From JAZDFC01 sp043808235 (GTDB lineage Bacteria; Bacteroidota; Ignavibacteria; Ignavibacteriales; Melioribacteraceae), in contig JAZDFC010000031.1 in assembly GCA_043808235.1 (NCBI GenBank), positions 1 to 64,000 on the forward strand: 64,000 nucleotides of DNA, in the 5' to 3' direction. The stretch's first letter is position 1; each line of letters opens with the position of its first letter. Below, one piece after another: positions 50,551 through 60,171 of this stretch. Under the pieces are notes generated by a model. That model worked only from the letters and a program-made list of their open reading frames with translations, searched no databases and was not told the origin of the DNA. The position numbers were made by a program, and so were the translations under genes.

Positions 50551-51951
50551 ATGAAGATCTTATTAAATAATTTTATTTATTGTATTACTGCTCTTATTCT
50601 CTTTGTTGCCCAATTAATTTCGCAACCAATCAAACCGGAAAAACTATCATATTATAATCTCTTAGCGGACAATATAATAAACTCGGCATTATCCGATCAA
50701 TCGGGTTATGAATGGCTCAAGGAATTGTGTGATATTGGACCGAGACTCAGTGGTTCCGATAATTCCATAATAGCAATCCGTTGGGCAGAGAAAAAATTAA
50801 AAGAGATTGGTTGTGATTCTGTCTGGCTTCAATCATGTATGGTCCCCAAATGGGAACGGGGAGTCACCGAACAGGCAGAAATTACCAGATCAGAAAGTTT
50901 TGAGGGACGAGATTTAATTGTGGCATCACTCGGAGGTTCAATTGGAACGCCTTTGGATGGAATTACTGCAGAAGTTATCGAAGTTCGCAACTTTGACACA
51001 TTAAAAACTCTTGCCGACAAAATAAAAGGTAAGATCGTATTTTTTAATCGTTCTCTCGATCAAACAAAAGTAAACTCATTCAATGGATATGGCGGAGCCG
51101 TTAATCAAAGAATAAATGGCGCCTCCGAGGCAGCCAAATATGGAGCTGTTGCAGTTTTTGTGAGATCGATTTCGACAAAGTACGATAATAATCCGCATGT
51201 CGGTGTAGTTACTTATCAAGATTCAATACCAAGAATACCCGCAGCTGCTATTGGACAAATTGATGCGGATTTTTTAAGCAAAGCAATTCAAAATCAATCC
51301 GGATTAAATGTAACACTGGAAATGGACTGCCGTAATCTTGACGAAGTTGAATCGTATAATGTCATCGGAGAAATCAGAGGTACAGAATTTCCGAACGAAG
51401 TAATTGTTGTTGGCGGTCATTTCGATAGCTGGGATAAGGGCTGCGGCGCACATGATGACGGAGCTCCATGTATCCAAACGATGGAAATTTTGGATTTATT
51501 TAGAAGATCAAATATTCACCCGAAAAGAACAATTAGGTGTGTCCTTTTCATAAATGAAGAAAATGGTTTGCGCGGAGCTAAAAAATATGGCGATTATGCT
51601 GACTCCTCAAACCAAATTCATATAGCAGCGATTGAGGCTGATAGGGGCGCTTTCACGCCAAGAGGATTTTTTGTAACAACAGATTCACTAACCCTTCCAA
51701 AGCTCCAGACCTGGTTGCCAATATTAAATAAGTCATTAATCGATTGGATAAAACCTGGTGGCAGCGGAGCCGATGTTTCACAAATAAAAAACGTAAAAGC
51801 ATTATTTGGTTTTGCCCCGGATAGTCAGCGATATATGGATGTTCATCATTCCGCAAACGATTCTTTCGAATCAGTTCATCCTCGCGAAATGGAATTGGGT
51901 TCGGCGGCAATGGCAATCCTAACTTTGCTATTAAGTGAAGAAGGAATTTAA
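50551..51951 (+). CDS. M28-family metallopeptidase, exported
   Basis: A 466-residue exported peptidase with a signal peptide (about 1-24). It has a PA-like insert (about 110-240) and an M28 zinc domain. Zinc ligands are visible in VVGGHFDSWD (His), GAHDDGAPC (Asp), FINEENGLRG (Glu-Glu), IEADRG (Asp) and MDVHHSANDSFE (His). It resembles plasma glutamate carboxypeptidase-like (PGCP) aminopeptidases. The ATG at 50551 has GCGGAG before it; 50533 is also in frame. Confidence 0.88.
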   Translation: MKILLNNFIYCITALILFVAQLISQPIKPEKLSYYNLLADNIINSALSDQSGYEWLKELCDIGPRLSGSDNSIIAIRWAEKKLKEIGCDSVWLQSCMVPKWERGVTEQAEITRSESFEGRDLIVASLGGSIGTPLDGITAEVIEVRNFDTLKTLADKIKGKIVFFNRSLDQTKVNSFNGYGGAVNQRINGASEAAKYGAVAVFVRSISTKYDNNPHVGVVTYQDSIPRIPAAAIGQIDADFLSKAIQNQSGLNVTLEMDCRNLDEVESYNVIGEIRGTEFPNEVIVVGGHFDSWDKGCGAHDDGAPCIQTMEILDLFRRSNIHPKRTIRCVLFINEENGLRGAKKYGDYADSSNQIHIAAIEADRGAFTPRGFFVTTDSLTLPKLQTWLPILNKSLIDWIKPGGSGADVSQIKNVKALFGFAPDSQRYMDVHHSANDSFESVHPREMELGSAAMAILTLLLSEEGI

Positions 51952-51968
51952 TTTGAGGTGTAAAAAAA

Positions 51969-51991
51969 CCGGACTCAAAAAGCGAGTCCGG
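51969..51991 (-). terminator. Terminator of the DUF6600 gene
   Basis: CCGGACTC and GAGTCCGG form a perfect 8-bp stem with a 7-nt loop. On the minus strand it is followed by TTTTTTTA. It lies 43 nt after the DUF6600 stop and may also serve the convergent M28 gene. Confidence 0.82.
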
Positions 51992-52033
51992 CCAAGGTGC
52001 GAGGATGCTAGAACGAGAATAGGAATAAAACTT

Positions 52034-53476
52034 TTACCTTCTTCCTTTTGATGTTGATCGCTCTTTACTGGTACGACTACTTGAACTGCTGCCTCGTGAA
52101 TCGTTCGTACGGGAAGTATTACTTCTCACCGAACTTTCTTTTCTGGAACTCTGACTGTCGCTGCTTCTCTTTTCAATCCGTGGTGTCGCAGAGCGATTTG
52201 ATTCTCTTTTAACCTCAGTTCTGGAATTTTGACTATCAGTACTTTTTCTCTCAGCACGGGTAGTCGGTTGACTTGATTCTCTCTGCACTTCCCTTCTCGG
52301 TGATTCTATATTTCTCTGTGTCTCAATGTTTTTTTTATCGGAAGAGATATCACGACTCGTTGAAGTTCTATTTGATTTGTTGTTCTCTGTATTAACTCCC
52401 GGATTTCGAGTTTCTACTCTTGGTGTGGAATTCCTAGAACTGTTATCCCGGTTATCTCTGCTTTCGACATTTCCTCTATCTGAATTTGAGCTCCGTCCAG
52501 TTTGAGAAGATCTTGAATTATCATTTCTATCGTTCGAGACATCTTTGCTTCGAGATTTTTCCGTTGTTCGGGTAACATCTTTGTTCTCTTCTCTGTCCCT
52601 CGATGAGATCTTGCTTCTATCAGTATTCTTATCGACAGTACGTGTTGCAATTTTATCAGTCCTAAGCGATGAACGTCCTTCATTTTTCTTTATGTCATAT
52701 CTCGAAATGTCATCGTACTTTTTGACTTCCCTTTCACCGGGAACATAGTCTTGAATTGTATTTTTTCTAACATTTCTTCCACCCGAGTATTCATCAAGTG
52801 AATTGGCTCGTACAATTTCTCTTTCGGAAATGCGGGTCTTCGATCTTCTTTCAATATATTCCCTATCAACTCCACCATTGATAATTCTATCCCCATCGTT
52901 GTAATAATTGGTTCTATATCTTGTATCGCTGTGAATCCGATATCTATATTCAGAGGGGATATAATGGTCGTACATTCTGTCATGGCAGAAATGATCGTAA
53001 TGTACATAGTTCCAGTGATGCCAATGTGAATGCCAGTCAATCGAAAAATGTATTCCGAAGTTTATGCTGAACGAAGCATATGGCGGTAGTGGAGCCCAGC
53101 CGATATATGAATCGTTGTATCTCCATTCTACCCAGGAAGGACCCCAATCATAGTCAGGAAGCCACATCCATCCATAATAGTCGTCATAGTACCATCTTCC
53201 GTAATGATAAGTTGCCCATCCGTAAGGTTCGTATGAATCCCAATACCATCCGTAATCTGTCCAACTCCATCTCCCATACGAATATGGCGCCCATCCGCCA
53301 TCTACTCCTACCGGTCTCCAGGCATAAACATCATAATCAATTTCAACCCATTCACCGTACGGAGACAAAGTTGAATAGAAGTAATTGAATGATACGTCTC
53401 CACCGTAAGGTCTTGCTTCAATTTTTGTTGCAGAAGCAGTAAAAACTAATGCGAGTATTAAAAGTATCTTTTTCAT
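52034..53476 (-). CDS. DUF6600 protein with Ser/Arg-rich disordered tail
   Basis: A 480-residue exported protein (signal ending KIEARP). Residues about 30-135 are a Trp/Tyr-rich DUF6600 domain with repeated GRWxW/YGWxW units (YEPYGWATYHYGRWYY, WMWLPDYDWGPSWVEW). From about 230 to the end it is Ser/Arg/Asn/Asp-rich and surely disordered, with repeats of SxxxRxExxxS type near the C-terminus. An envelope or matrix role is likely, but unproven. AAGGAGAAAG precedes the start. Confidence 0.8.
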   Translation of the reverse strand: MKKILLILALVFTASATKIEARPYGGDVSFNYFYSTLSPYGEWVEIDYDVYAWRPVGVDGGWAPYSYGRWSWTDYGWYWDSYEPYGWATYHYGRWYYDDYYGWMWLPDYDWGPSWVEWRYNDSYIGWAPLPPYASFSINFGIHFSIDWHSHWHHWNYVHYDHFCHDRMYDHYIPSEYRYRIHSDTRYRTNYYNDGDRIINGGVDREYIERRSKTRISEREIVRANSLDEYSGGRNVRKNTIQDYVPGEREVKKYDDISRYDIKKNEGRSSLRTDKIATRTVDKNTDRSKISSRDREENKDVTRTTEKSRSKDVSNDRNDNSRSSQTGRSSNSDRGNVESRDNRDNSSRNSTPRVETRNPGVNTENNKSNRTSTSRDISSDKKNIETQRNIESPRREVQRESSQPTTRAERKSTDSQNSRTEVKRESNRSATPRIEKRSSDSQSSRKESSVRSNTSRTNDSRGSSSSSRTSKERSTSKGRR

Positions 53477-53711
53477 GGCTTTCTCCTTTTATAACGTTTC
53501 GTAAATGATAATTCAACCATCATGCCATTAAAATGATTCGTTTACACCACGGATTACTATTGTTTCAAAAGAATATGTTCAGAAAAATATACAGCAATGA
53601 CTTGCAGTTTAGACTAAATGATGGCTTTTTTCTGCGCTTACTTTTAAGGCAAGTATTAATTGAATAGTGTATTTTTAGCCCAAGAATTTTTCACAAATCA
53701 TGGGAGTAACA

Positions 53712-55367
53712 ATGAAAAATCTAATTCTGTTGTTGATTAGTCTTTCTGTTTTTATTGGATGCGCAGAGCAAAAAAATAATGAGGAATTAAATAATATGGA
53801 GAAGAAAATCTCTCAATTTGCCGAAGTTGAAGTCAAATACGATCACAATCTTCTTAGCGAAAGCGATAAAATCGTCGTTCAGAAATTATACGAAGCGGCA
53901 AAAATAATGGACGATCTATTCCTTGAACAGGTATATTCCAAAAATTTTGAAATCAAAGATAAGTTGAAGAGTTCCGGCGATGCATTGGGCAAATCAACTT
54001 TGAAATATTTCGAAATTATGTTCGGTCCGTTTGACAGATTGAACGATAACAAACCATTTTGGGGAACTGATACAAAACCATCGGGCGCCAATTTTTACCC
54101 GGCAGATATGAAAAAAGAAGAATTCGAAGCCTGGATAAAAGATCATCCCGAAGATGAAAAAGCATTCACATCTGAGTTTACAGTAATTAAAAAGGACGGA
54201 GAAAAATTAGTAGCTGTTCCATATTCTGAAAATTATAAAGAGAAACTGACAAAGGCTTCTGATCTTTTAAAGGAAGCAGCGGAATATGCCGATAATGCAT
54301 CGCTCAAAAAATATTTACTTTCACGCGCCGACGCTTTCCTTTCAAATGACTACTACCAAAGCGATATGGATTGGATGGATTTGAAAGACCACAATATCGA
54401 AGTAGTGATTGGCCCTTACGAGGTTTATGAAGATGAAATGTTTAATTATAAAGCCTCGTTCGAATGTTTCATAACATTGGTCGATCCTGAAGAATCGCAT
54501 AAATTAAAGACTTTCGAAAGCTATTTGATAGATATTGAAAAAAATCTCCCGATTCCGGACGAACATAAAAATTTCAATCGCGGCAGTGAATCGCCAATTG
54601 TTGTAGCGCAGGAAGTTTTCAGTGCAGGCGATACAAAAGCCGGGGTGCAAACATTAGCTTTTAATTTGCCAAACGATGAAAGAGTCCGGCAAGCAAAAGG
54701 TTCGAAAAAAGTAATGTTGAAAAACATTCACGAAGCTAAGTTTGAAAAATTACTTAAGCCGATTGCTGAAAAGGTTCTCGATGCTGAACAACTTCAGTAT
54801 GTCACTTTCGATGGATTTTTTAATCACACTTTGATGCACGAAATATCGCACGGTGTTGGACCGGGATTTATAAAAGTAAACGGCAAGAATACCGAGGTAA
54901 AAAAAGAATTGAAGGAAACCTATTCAACTCTCGAAGAATGCAAAGCGGATATCCTCGGAATGTTCAATAATATTTTTATGATTAACAAAGGTGTTTATCC
55001 GGCAACTTTCGCCAATGAGACATGGGTAACATTTTTAGCCGGAACATTCAGATCGATTCGCTTTGGAATTGGTGAAGCACACGGCGGCGGGAATGCGATT
55101 ATTTATAATTACCTATTGGAGAAAGGCGCTTATGAGTATAATGAGAAAACAGCCAATGTAAAAGTAAATTTCGATAAAATATTCGATGTCGTAACGGAAC
55201 TGGCAAATAAAATATTGATGATCCAAGCTGCCGGTGATTACAATGGTGCGAAAATATTAATCGCTGATTACGCAAAGGAAACTCCATCGATGAAAACACT
55301 CGTTGCAAAATTATCCGATTTGCCTGTCGATATTAATCCAGTTTTTCAAATTGAATCCGAGAAATAA
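53712..55367 (+). CDS. M49-like zinc peptidase lipoprotein
   Basis: A 551-residue lipoprotein (lipobox FIGC, Cys17) related to dipeptidyl peptidase III (family M49). The zinc site reads LMHEISHGVGPG (about 373-384) followed about 40 residues later by STLEECKADILGM. Classical DPP III has HExxGH plus EECRAE; here the first motif is the shorter HEISH. GEAHGGGNAIIYNYLLEKGA is also typical. The start at 53712 is favoured by GGGAG at 53702-53706. Confidence 0.82.
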   Translation: MKNLILLLISLSVFIGCAEQKNNEELNNMEKKISQFAEVEVKYDHNLLSESDKIVVQKLYEAAKIMDDLFLEQVYSKNFEIKDKLKSSGDALGKSTLKYFEIMFGPFDRLNDNKPFWGTDTKPSGANFYPADMKKEEFEAWIKDHPEDEKAFTSEFTVIKKDGEKLVAVPYSENYKEKLTKASDLLKEAAEYADNASLKKYLLSRADAFLSNDYYQSDMDWMDLKDHNIEVVIGPYEVYEDEMFNYKASFECFITLVDPEESHKLKTFESYLIDIEKNLPIPDEHKNFNRGSESPIVVAQEVFSAGDTKAGVQTLAFNLPNDERVRQAKGSKKVMLKNIHEAKFEKLLKPIAEKVLDAEQLQYVTFDGFFNHTLMHEISHGVGPGFIKVNGKNTEVKKELKETYSTLEECKADILGMFNNIFMINKGVYPATFANETWVTFLAGTFRSIRFGIGEAHGGGNAIIYNYLLEKGAYEYNEKTANVKVNFDKIFDVVTELANKILMIQAAGDYNGAKILIADYAKETPSMKTLVAKLSDLPVDINPVFQIESEK

Positions 55368-55423
55368 TTTGAATCGTTCGAAAATTAAATTCATCATACA
55401 TTGTAAATTAATCCAGGTATGAT

Positions 55424-56035
55424 GTGTTATTAGAAAAATTTAAAGATATAGTCCTTCAAAACGGAAAATCTTTTAAGGATTATCTTCAGGCGACATTAGA
55501 AAAATTTTCAAATCAGAATGTTTTCGCCGACCCGCATGCTGATTCAAAATTTGAATTAAGAAAATTGAATTATCACCGGATGTCGAGGATTATAAAAACA
55601 TATAAAATCAATTCAGAGTTAAAATCGCTAATTGAAAAAAATATCTCCGAATATCAATTGTGGCTTGTTATAACTGAAGACTGGTGCGGGGATTCTGCAC
55701 AAATATTACCCTATCTTGCAGTTATGGCTTCACAGAATCCGTTAATCAATTTTAAAATTTTGGAGCGAGATAGTAATCTCGATTTTATGGATTTGTATTT
55801 GACTGATGGAAAATCCCGAAGCATACCTAAATTGATTGTAATAGATAAAGATTGGAATGAGGTATTCCAGTGGGGCGCCCGACCCAAAGCGGCACAGGAT
55901 TATTTTCTTCAATTAAAAAGCGAAGGACTCGCCAAGGATTCCATCAACGAAAAATTGCAGATGTGGTACAACGCTGATAAAGGAAAAAGTCTCGAAGCAG
56001 AGTTCAGTGAAATTCTGACTTTAATAAATAACTAA
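55424..56035 (+). CDS. Thioredoxin-family protein (WCGDS type)
   Basis: A 203-residue cytosolic protein with a thioredoxin fold. The active-site loop is EDWCGDSAQILPYL (a single Cys, not CxxC), followed by the cis-Pro strand SIPKLIVIDKDW and a Trp/Gly strand (VFQWGARPK). Such proteins are common in Bacteroidota, with unknown redox partners. The GTG at 55424 is the only usable start; ATGs nearby run into stops. Confidence 0.78.
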   Translation: MLLEKFKDIVLQNGKSFKDYLQATLEKFSNQNVFADPHADSKFELRKLNYHRMSRIIKTYKINSELKSLIEKNISEYQLWLVITEDWCGDSAQILPYLAVMASQNPLINFKILERDSNLDFMDLYLTDGKSRSIPKLIVIDKDWNEVFQWGARPKAAQDYFLQLKSEGLAKDSINEKLQMWYNADKGKSLEAEFSEILTLINN

Positions 56036-57375
56036 TTATTCTTTCTGACGGGCAGCGTTATAATTGCCTCGGAATTAACCGGCTGCCCGTTTCTTTTCCC
56101 TGCAACAAACTGCGTCTCGAGCACTGCAACTTCGGCGGCTATTCCGGCACCGAAACCGATATCATTTAATACTTCAGTCTGAGTAACTTTCCCTGTTTCA
56201 TCGATGGAGGCTTTGATCACAACCTCCCCTTCCAATCCCTTTTTGATTACTCTTTTAGGAACGTGGAATCGATTTAAAAGTCCCGTTAAACCATCAACCG
56301 GTTGCGGGCAAACATCTGTATTACAAATAATTTCTTTGATTAAATTTTGAGGTTTTTCATCAACAACCAATTGATCTACTTTATTTTCATCGGGTTTCTG
56401 AATATCGCTTTCGTTTAATAAATCTTTTTTTACCGGTGGATATACTTCCTTTAATTGGGTTTCTTCTTTTTTCAATTCAGCAATTTTTTGTTCCTGAATT
56501 TTATACTGCTCCGAATCTTCTGTCGGCGGTTTGGGAATATTCGAATCTTTATTCGTTACCGAAATTATTTCTTGTTTATCAGAGATTGTATCGGCGATAA
56601 CCGATTGATTATTAACAGCGATTTCATTCTCCTTTTCCTCTAAAAATTCTATTCGTACTGTCACATTCGATTTGATTAACTGACCATCCTTCTGTCCCGG
56701 TAAAAACCGTGTGGCCGCAATCGCATCTTTCGCACATTTATCAAACTGATCGGATATGCTTTGGATAATCTTTGTATCCTCAACGTTTCCCCTAACATCC
56801 ACGGTTACAAGAAGTACAACGGTTCCATCCGATGTATCCGGCAATAGTTGTTCCGGTAAAACTAATTTCTCATAGATAGCATTCATCCCACCGTTCGGCT
56901 GCGGACAAATATCTGCATCGCAAATAAATTCAACTTCTCCCTTTTTTTTTTTACTTTGGCGATTACCCGCATAATATTCTTCGAGGGCGGGAACATAAGT
57001 CGCATCTAGATCGACTGAAACTTTTTTAACCAATACACCTTGTTCATAATGCCGAACTTCCTTCAATCCACCGTTATCATAAAAGGTTCTCATTATGCCA
57101 TCGCGAATTCCATCTTTAACTGCAATCTCTTCCTTCAATAATCCTGTTTCAAAATAACTTCGCACCCAACCGTTAAGTTTTCCGTGACTATATGTTTTTT
57201 CTTCTTTAATATTTCCGTTCGGGAAATACCAATACGAAGTGCCTTCGAGAACATCATTTGCGAATGATATTTTGGATTCAATCTTTCCCTTCGAATAGTA
57301 CGATCTTACAATTCCATTCTGCGCGTATAATGAAGCACAAAAAATAACCAGCAATGTGAAAGTATTTTTTAACAT
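56032..57375 (-). CDS. MORN-repeat protein with two TonB C-terminal domains
   Basis: A 447-residue exported protein (signal ending LYAQ). Four to five MORN-like repeats (YYSKGKIESKISFANDVLEG and similar) run over about 20-120. Two TonB C-terminal-type domains lie at about 165-250 and 355-445, each led by a CxxDxCPQPxxG segment and separated by a charged Pro/Glu/Lys linker. It may transmit force at the envelope. Two TonB domains in one chain and no membrane anchor beyond the signal are unusual. It ends 4 nt inside the convergent thioredoxin gene. Confidence 0.8.
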   Translation of the reverse strand: MLKNTFTLLVIFCASLYAQNGIVRSYYSKGKIESKISFANDVLEGTSYWYFPNGNIKEEKTYSHGKLNGWVRSYFETGLLKEEIAVKDGIRDGIMRTFYDNGGLKEVRHYEQGVLVKKVSVDLDATYVPALEEYYAGNRQSKKKKGEVEFICDADICPQPNGGMNAIYEKLVLPEQLLPDTSDGTVVLLVTVDVRGNVEDTKIIQSISDQFDKCAKDAIAATRFLPGQKDGQLIKSNVTVRIEFLEEKENEIAVNNQSVIADTISDKQEIISVTNKDSNIPKPPTEDSEQYKIQEQKIAELKKEETQLKEVYPPVKKDLLNESDIQKPDENKVDQLVVDEKPQNLIKEIICNTDVCPQPVDGLTGLLNRFHVPKRVIKKGLEGEVVIKASIDETGKVTQTEVLNDIGFGAGIAAEVAVLETQFVAGKRNGQPVNSEAIITLPVRKNN

Positions 57376-57525
57376 AAATTAATTTATTGTTTGTTTTTAA
57401 ATCGGGTGTAAAAATATCATTATTCAAGTTAAAAATCAGTTGATAAGTTTTGGTACAAGTAGAATTGAATTCAATATAAATTTTTGTTGAAACAAATTTT
57501 CTCAGTCGTAAAAATTATTTAAGAG

Positions 57526-57556
57526 TTGTGCATCTCATTTCCGATTTCTATTTTTG
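57526..57556 (+). promoter_or_regulatory. Promoter of the cytochrome operon
   Basis: TTGT (57526-57529), a 19-nt spacer and TATTTTTG (57549-57556) approximate the Bacteroidota consensus. The expected start lies about 36 nt before the ATG at 57599. Confidence 0.5.
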
Positions 57557-57598
57557 TAACGAAATCAAAACACTTGATATCTAACTGCAGGAGTTTTT

Positions 57599-58951
57599 AT
57601 GCAAAACAATAAAATCTTGTTTTCAGTTGCATGTCTTCTCTTTTGTTTTTCTCATTCTATTCATTCCCAAACAGCATCAAAGATGGGCGATTTCAAATAT
57701 GAAAATTTTGAAAAGCCTGAATTCTGCGGCTCCTCATGTCATAATGATTTTTACCAGCAATGGAAGAATGCTATGATGTCCCAATGCTACACACATCATT
57801 GGGATGAGATAGAGTATTTTCAATTAGCGATTCCCCATGCTGAAAAGGACGAAAAAGTTGCCGAAGTAAAAGCAGGGTGCAACGGTTGTCATGCTGCCGT
57901 TTCTCTTCTTGTTGGTGATGTTCCTCCACCCAAACCGGAAATGAACTCTCGTGCAAATGAATCTACATCCTGCGATGTGTGTCATAGTATAGCCGGTTAC
58001 GAGGGTGATACTCCATATAATTTTAACTATATAATGAAACCAGGCGATACAAAATTTAGTGCACGATCTGTTCACCAGGATTCACCGGCACACCAAATTC
58101 AGCAGAATGATTTATTCAAAAGCGGAAACTTCTGTGGGATTTGCCATAACGAAATGAGTCCTTATGGTGCGTGGGTTAAATCCACTCACCTCGAATGGAG
58201 AGATGGTCCGTATTTTAAGGAAGGAGTTCAGTGCCAGGATTGCCACATGCCAAAAGCTGAAAGCGTTATTGCATCAATGGGTGATATTTATCCTGATGCA
58301 CGACAGCATCTTTTCCATGGCGCGCATGACCCGGGAAAAGTAAAAGGTACAATTGAGCTACGTGTGCATCCGGATATCCGCGAAGCTGAACCCGGAGAGA
58401 CAATCAAATTTTCTGTTGTACTATTCAATCAAAAAACCGGGCATAAATTCCCATCAGGCTCTGTTGAAGATAGAATTGTATGGCTCGATGTAACTGCAAA
58501 AGATGCATCGGGAAAATCATTTCATCTCGCGGTTGATAAAAAAGGATTTACAGGGGAAGAATATACAATCGCGAGCGATGTGCTTGCTTACCAGGATATG
58601 GGTATCGCTTTGAACAATCCTAACTTCGAAGGTGTGCAAAGGGATGGCGTTCCAATTGGGGATAGAATTTTTAGAATGGCATATTTCGATCCTCAGGGTA
58701 GAATGACGATTCAGCAATGGAATACAAAATCGTTGGGCACGGATTACCGTCTCGGTCCGCGCGAAGCAAAGGTGGAAACATTTACATTTTCCTTGCCGGA
58801 TAATATTGCAATTGGCGACATGGTAATTACAGCTAAATTAAATTATCAGAGGCTTGTGCAGCCGGTAGCAGAATTTTTAAAAGTACCGGTTGATGAGTAT
58901 GAACCCATACTTGTTAACGAACATTCTACAAAGATTTCAATAGTAAATTAA
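57599..58951 (+). CDS. Multiheme c-type cytochrome (c554-like)
   Basis: A 450-residue exported cytochrome (signal ending IHSQ). Four CxxCH heme sites are visible in order: CNGCH, CDVCH, CGICH and CQDCH. A fifth, N-terminal motif reads CGSSCH (CX3CH), so four or five hemes. Extra His residues (CYTHHW, HQIQQ, STHLEW) can act as axial ligands. The C-terminal half (about 255-450) is a beta-rich domain. It matches the cytochrome c554-like family. The monoheme porin gene starts 10 nt after its stop, so they form an electron-transfer pair. Confidence 0.87.
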   Translation: MQNNKILFSVACLLFCFSHSIHSQTASKMGDFKYENFEKPEFCGSSCHNDFYQQWKNAMMSQCYTHHWDEIEYFQLAIPHAEKDEKVAEVKAGCNGCHAAVSLLVGDVPPPKPEMNSRANESTSCDVCHSIAGYEGDTPYNFNYIMKPGDTKFSARSVHQDSPAHQIQQNDLFKSGNFCGICHNEMSPYGAWVKSTHLEWRDGPYFKEGVQCQDCHMPKAESVIASMGDIYPDARQHLFHGAHDPGKVKGTIELRVHPDIREAEPGETIKFSVVLFNQKTGHKFPSGSVEDRIVWLDVTAKDASGKSFHLAVDKKGFTGEEYTIASDVLAYQDMGIALNNPNFEGVQRDGVPIGDRIFRMAYFDPQGRMTIQQWNTKSLGTDYRLGPREAKVETFTFSLPDNIAIGDMVITAKLNYQRLVQPVAEFLKVPVDEYEPILVNEHSTKISIVN

Positions 58952-58961
58952 AGGAGCGAAA

Positions 58962-60134
58962 ATGAAAAGAATAATTACATCGGCTCTGCTTACAATTGTT
59001 ATAATATTAATCGTTGCTGAAACGAATAATGCAATACCGGCATTTGCAAGAAAATATAAACTGAGTTGTCAAACATGTCACGCACCCGTCCCACGGTTAA
59101 AAGCGTTTGGAGATGAATTTGCAGGTAACGGATTTGTGCTCCCCAACCAGGAATCGCCACGCTATTTTGAAAATACAGGTGACGACCTCCTCTCGTTAAT
59201 TAAGGATTTTCCTATTGCCGCACGAATAGATATGTTTACTACTTATAACAGAAATGACGATGATAGAGTTGATTGGCAGGTTCCATACTCAGTAAAGTTA
59301 TTATCGGGCGGTTCACTTGCCGAAAATCTTTCGTATTATTTTTATTTTTATATGAGTGAAAGAGGAGAGATTGCCGGGGTTGAAGATGCCTATATTATGT
59401 TTAATAATTTATTCGATTCTGAACTTGATTTATATGTCGGTCAGTTCCAGGTTTCCGATCCCCTATTCAAACGCGAAGTTAGATTGACTCTGGAAGATTA
59501 TGAACTTTACCGGCAAAGAGTTGGCGAGTCGAATATTAACCTGACTTATGACAGGGGAATAATGATGACTTACGGATTTGAGACCGGAACGGATTTGATT
59601 TTCGAAATTGTGAATGGCAACGGGATACATGCGGCCAATGAGCTAAGAAATTTTGATAATGATAAATATAAGAATTTTGTAGGCAGAATTTCACAAGATA
59701 TTGGCGATTTTATTCGAGTCGGTGCTTTTTGTTATTACGGAAAAGAAGACTTGAATACAGACTCAACTAATTTTGCCAATGAGTTATATTATTATGGACC
59801 TGATATCACTCTCTCTTACGAGGACAAGGCACAACTCAATTTACAATATCTCGAAAGAGTTGACAAAAATCCATACGTCATCGCATCGCCCGTGGATATT
59901 AAGACTAAGAGTTTTCTTGCAGAATTAATCTTAATGCCCGAAGGAGACAATACACGATTATACGGTGCGGCTTTATTTAATTGGCTAAAAATGGAAGATA
60001 TAGAATTGTATAAAACCGCCACACTTCAAGTTGGATATTTATTGCGGAGGAATATGAGATTGGTTGGCGAAATAACTTACGATCTAAAAAACAAATATGG
60101 AAGAATGGCAGTTGGCGTAGTTTCTGCATTCTAA
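58962..60134 (+). CDS. Cyc2-like monoheme cytochrome-porin fusion
   Basis: A 390-residue exported protein (signal ending about NNA). An N-terminal monoheme domain, IPAFARKYKLSCQTCHAPVP then RLKAFGDEFAGNGF, is followed by a beta-barrel of about 300 residues with alternating strands (YYFYFYMSERGE, LDLYVGQFQVSDPLFK, end GVVSAF). This order and the CxxCH-FGxxF pattern are those of Cyc2-type outer-membrane cytochromes, some of which oxidise extracellular iron. It is translated 10 nt after the multiheme gene. Iron oxidation is not proven by sequence. Confidence 0.78.
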   Translation: MKRIITSALLTIVIILIVAETNNAIPAFARKYKLSCQTCHAPVPRLKAFGDEFAGNGFVLPNQESPRYFENTGDDLLSLIKDFPIAARIDMFTTYNRNDDDRVDWQVPYSVKLLSGGSLAENLSYYFYFYMSERGEIAGVEDAYIMFNNLFDSELDLYVGQFQVSDPLFKREVRLTLEDYELYRQRVGESNINLTYDRGIMMTYGFETGTDLIFEIVNGNGIHAANELRNFDNDKYKNFVGRISQDIGDFIRVGAFCYYGKEDLNTDSTNFANELYYYGPDITLSYEDKAQLNLQYLERVDKNPYVIASPVDIKTKSFLAELILMPEGDNTRLYGAALFNWLKMEDIELYKTATLQVGYLLRRNMRLVGEITYDLKNKYGRMAVGVVSAF

Positions 60135-60142
60135 AAATTTTA

Positions 60143-60166
60143 GGGCTGCCTCAGTTGAAGCAGCCC
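60143..60166 (-). terminator. Terminator of the outer-membrane protein gene
   Basis: GGGCTGC and GCAGCCC form a 7-bp stem with a 10-nt loop. On the minus strand TAAAATTTTTAG follows. It lies between the convergent cytochrome-porin and barrel genes and may serve both. Confidence 0.75.
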
Positions 60167-60171
60167 ATGCA

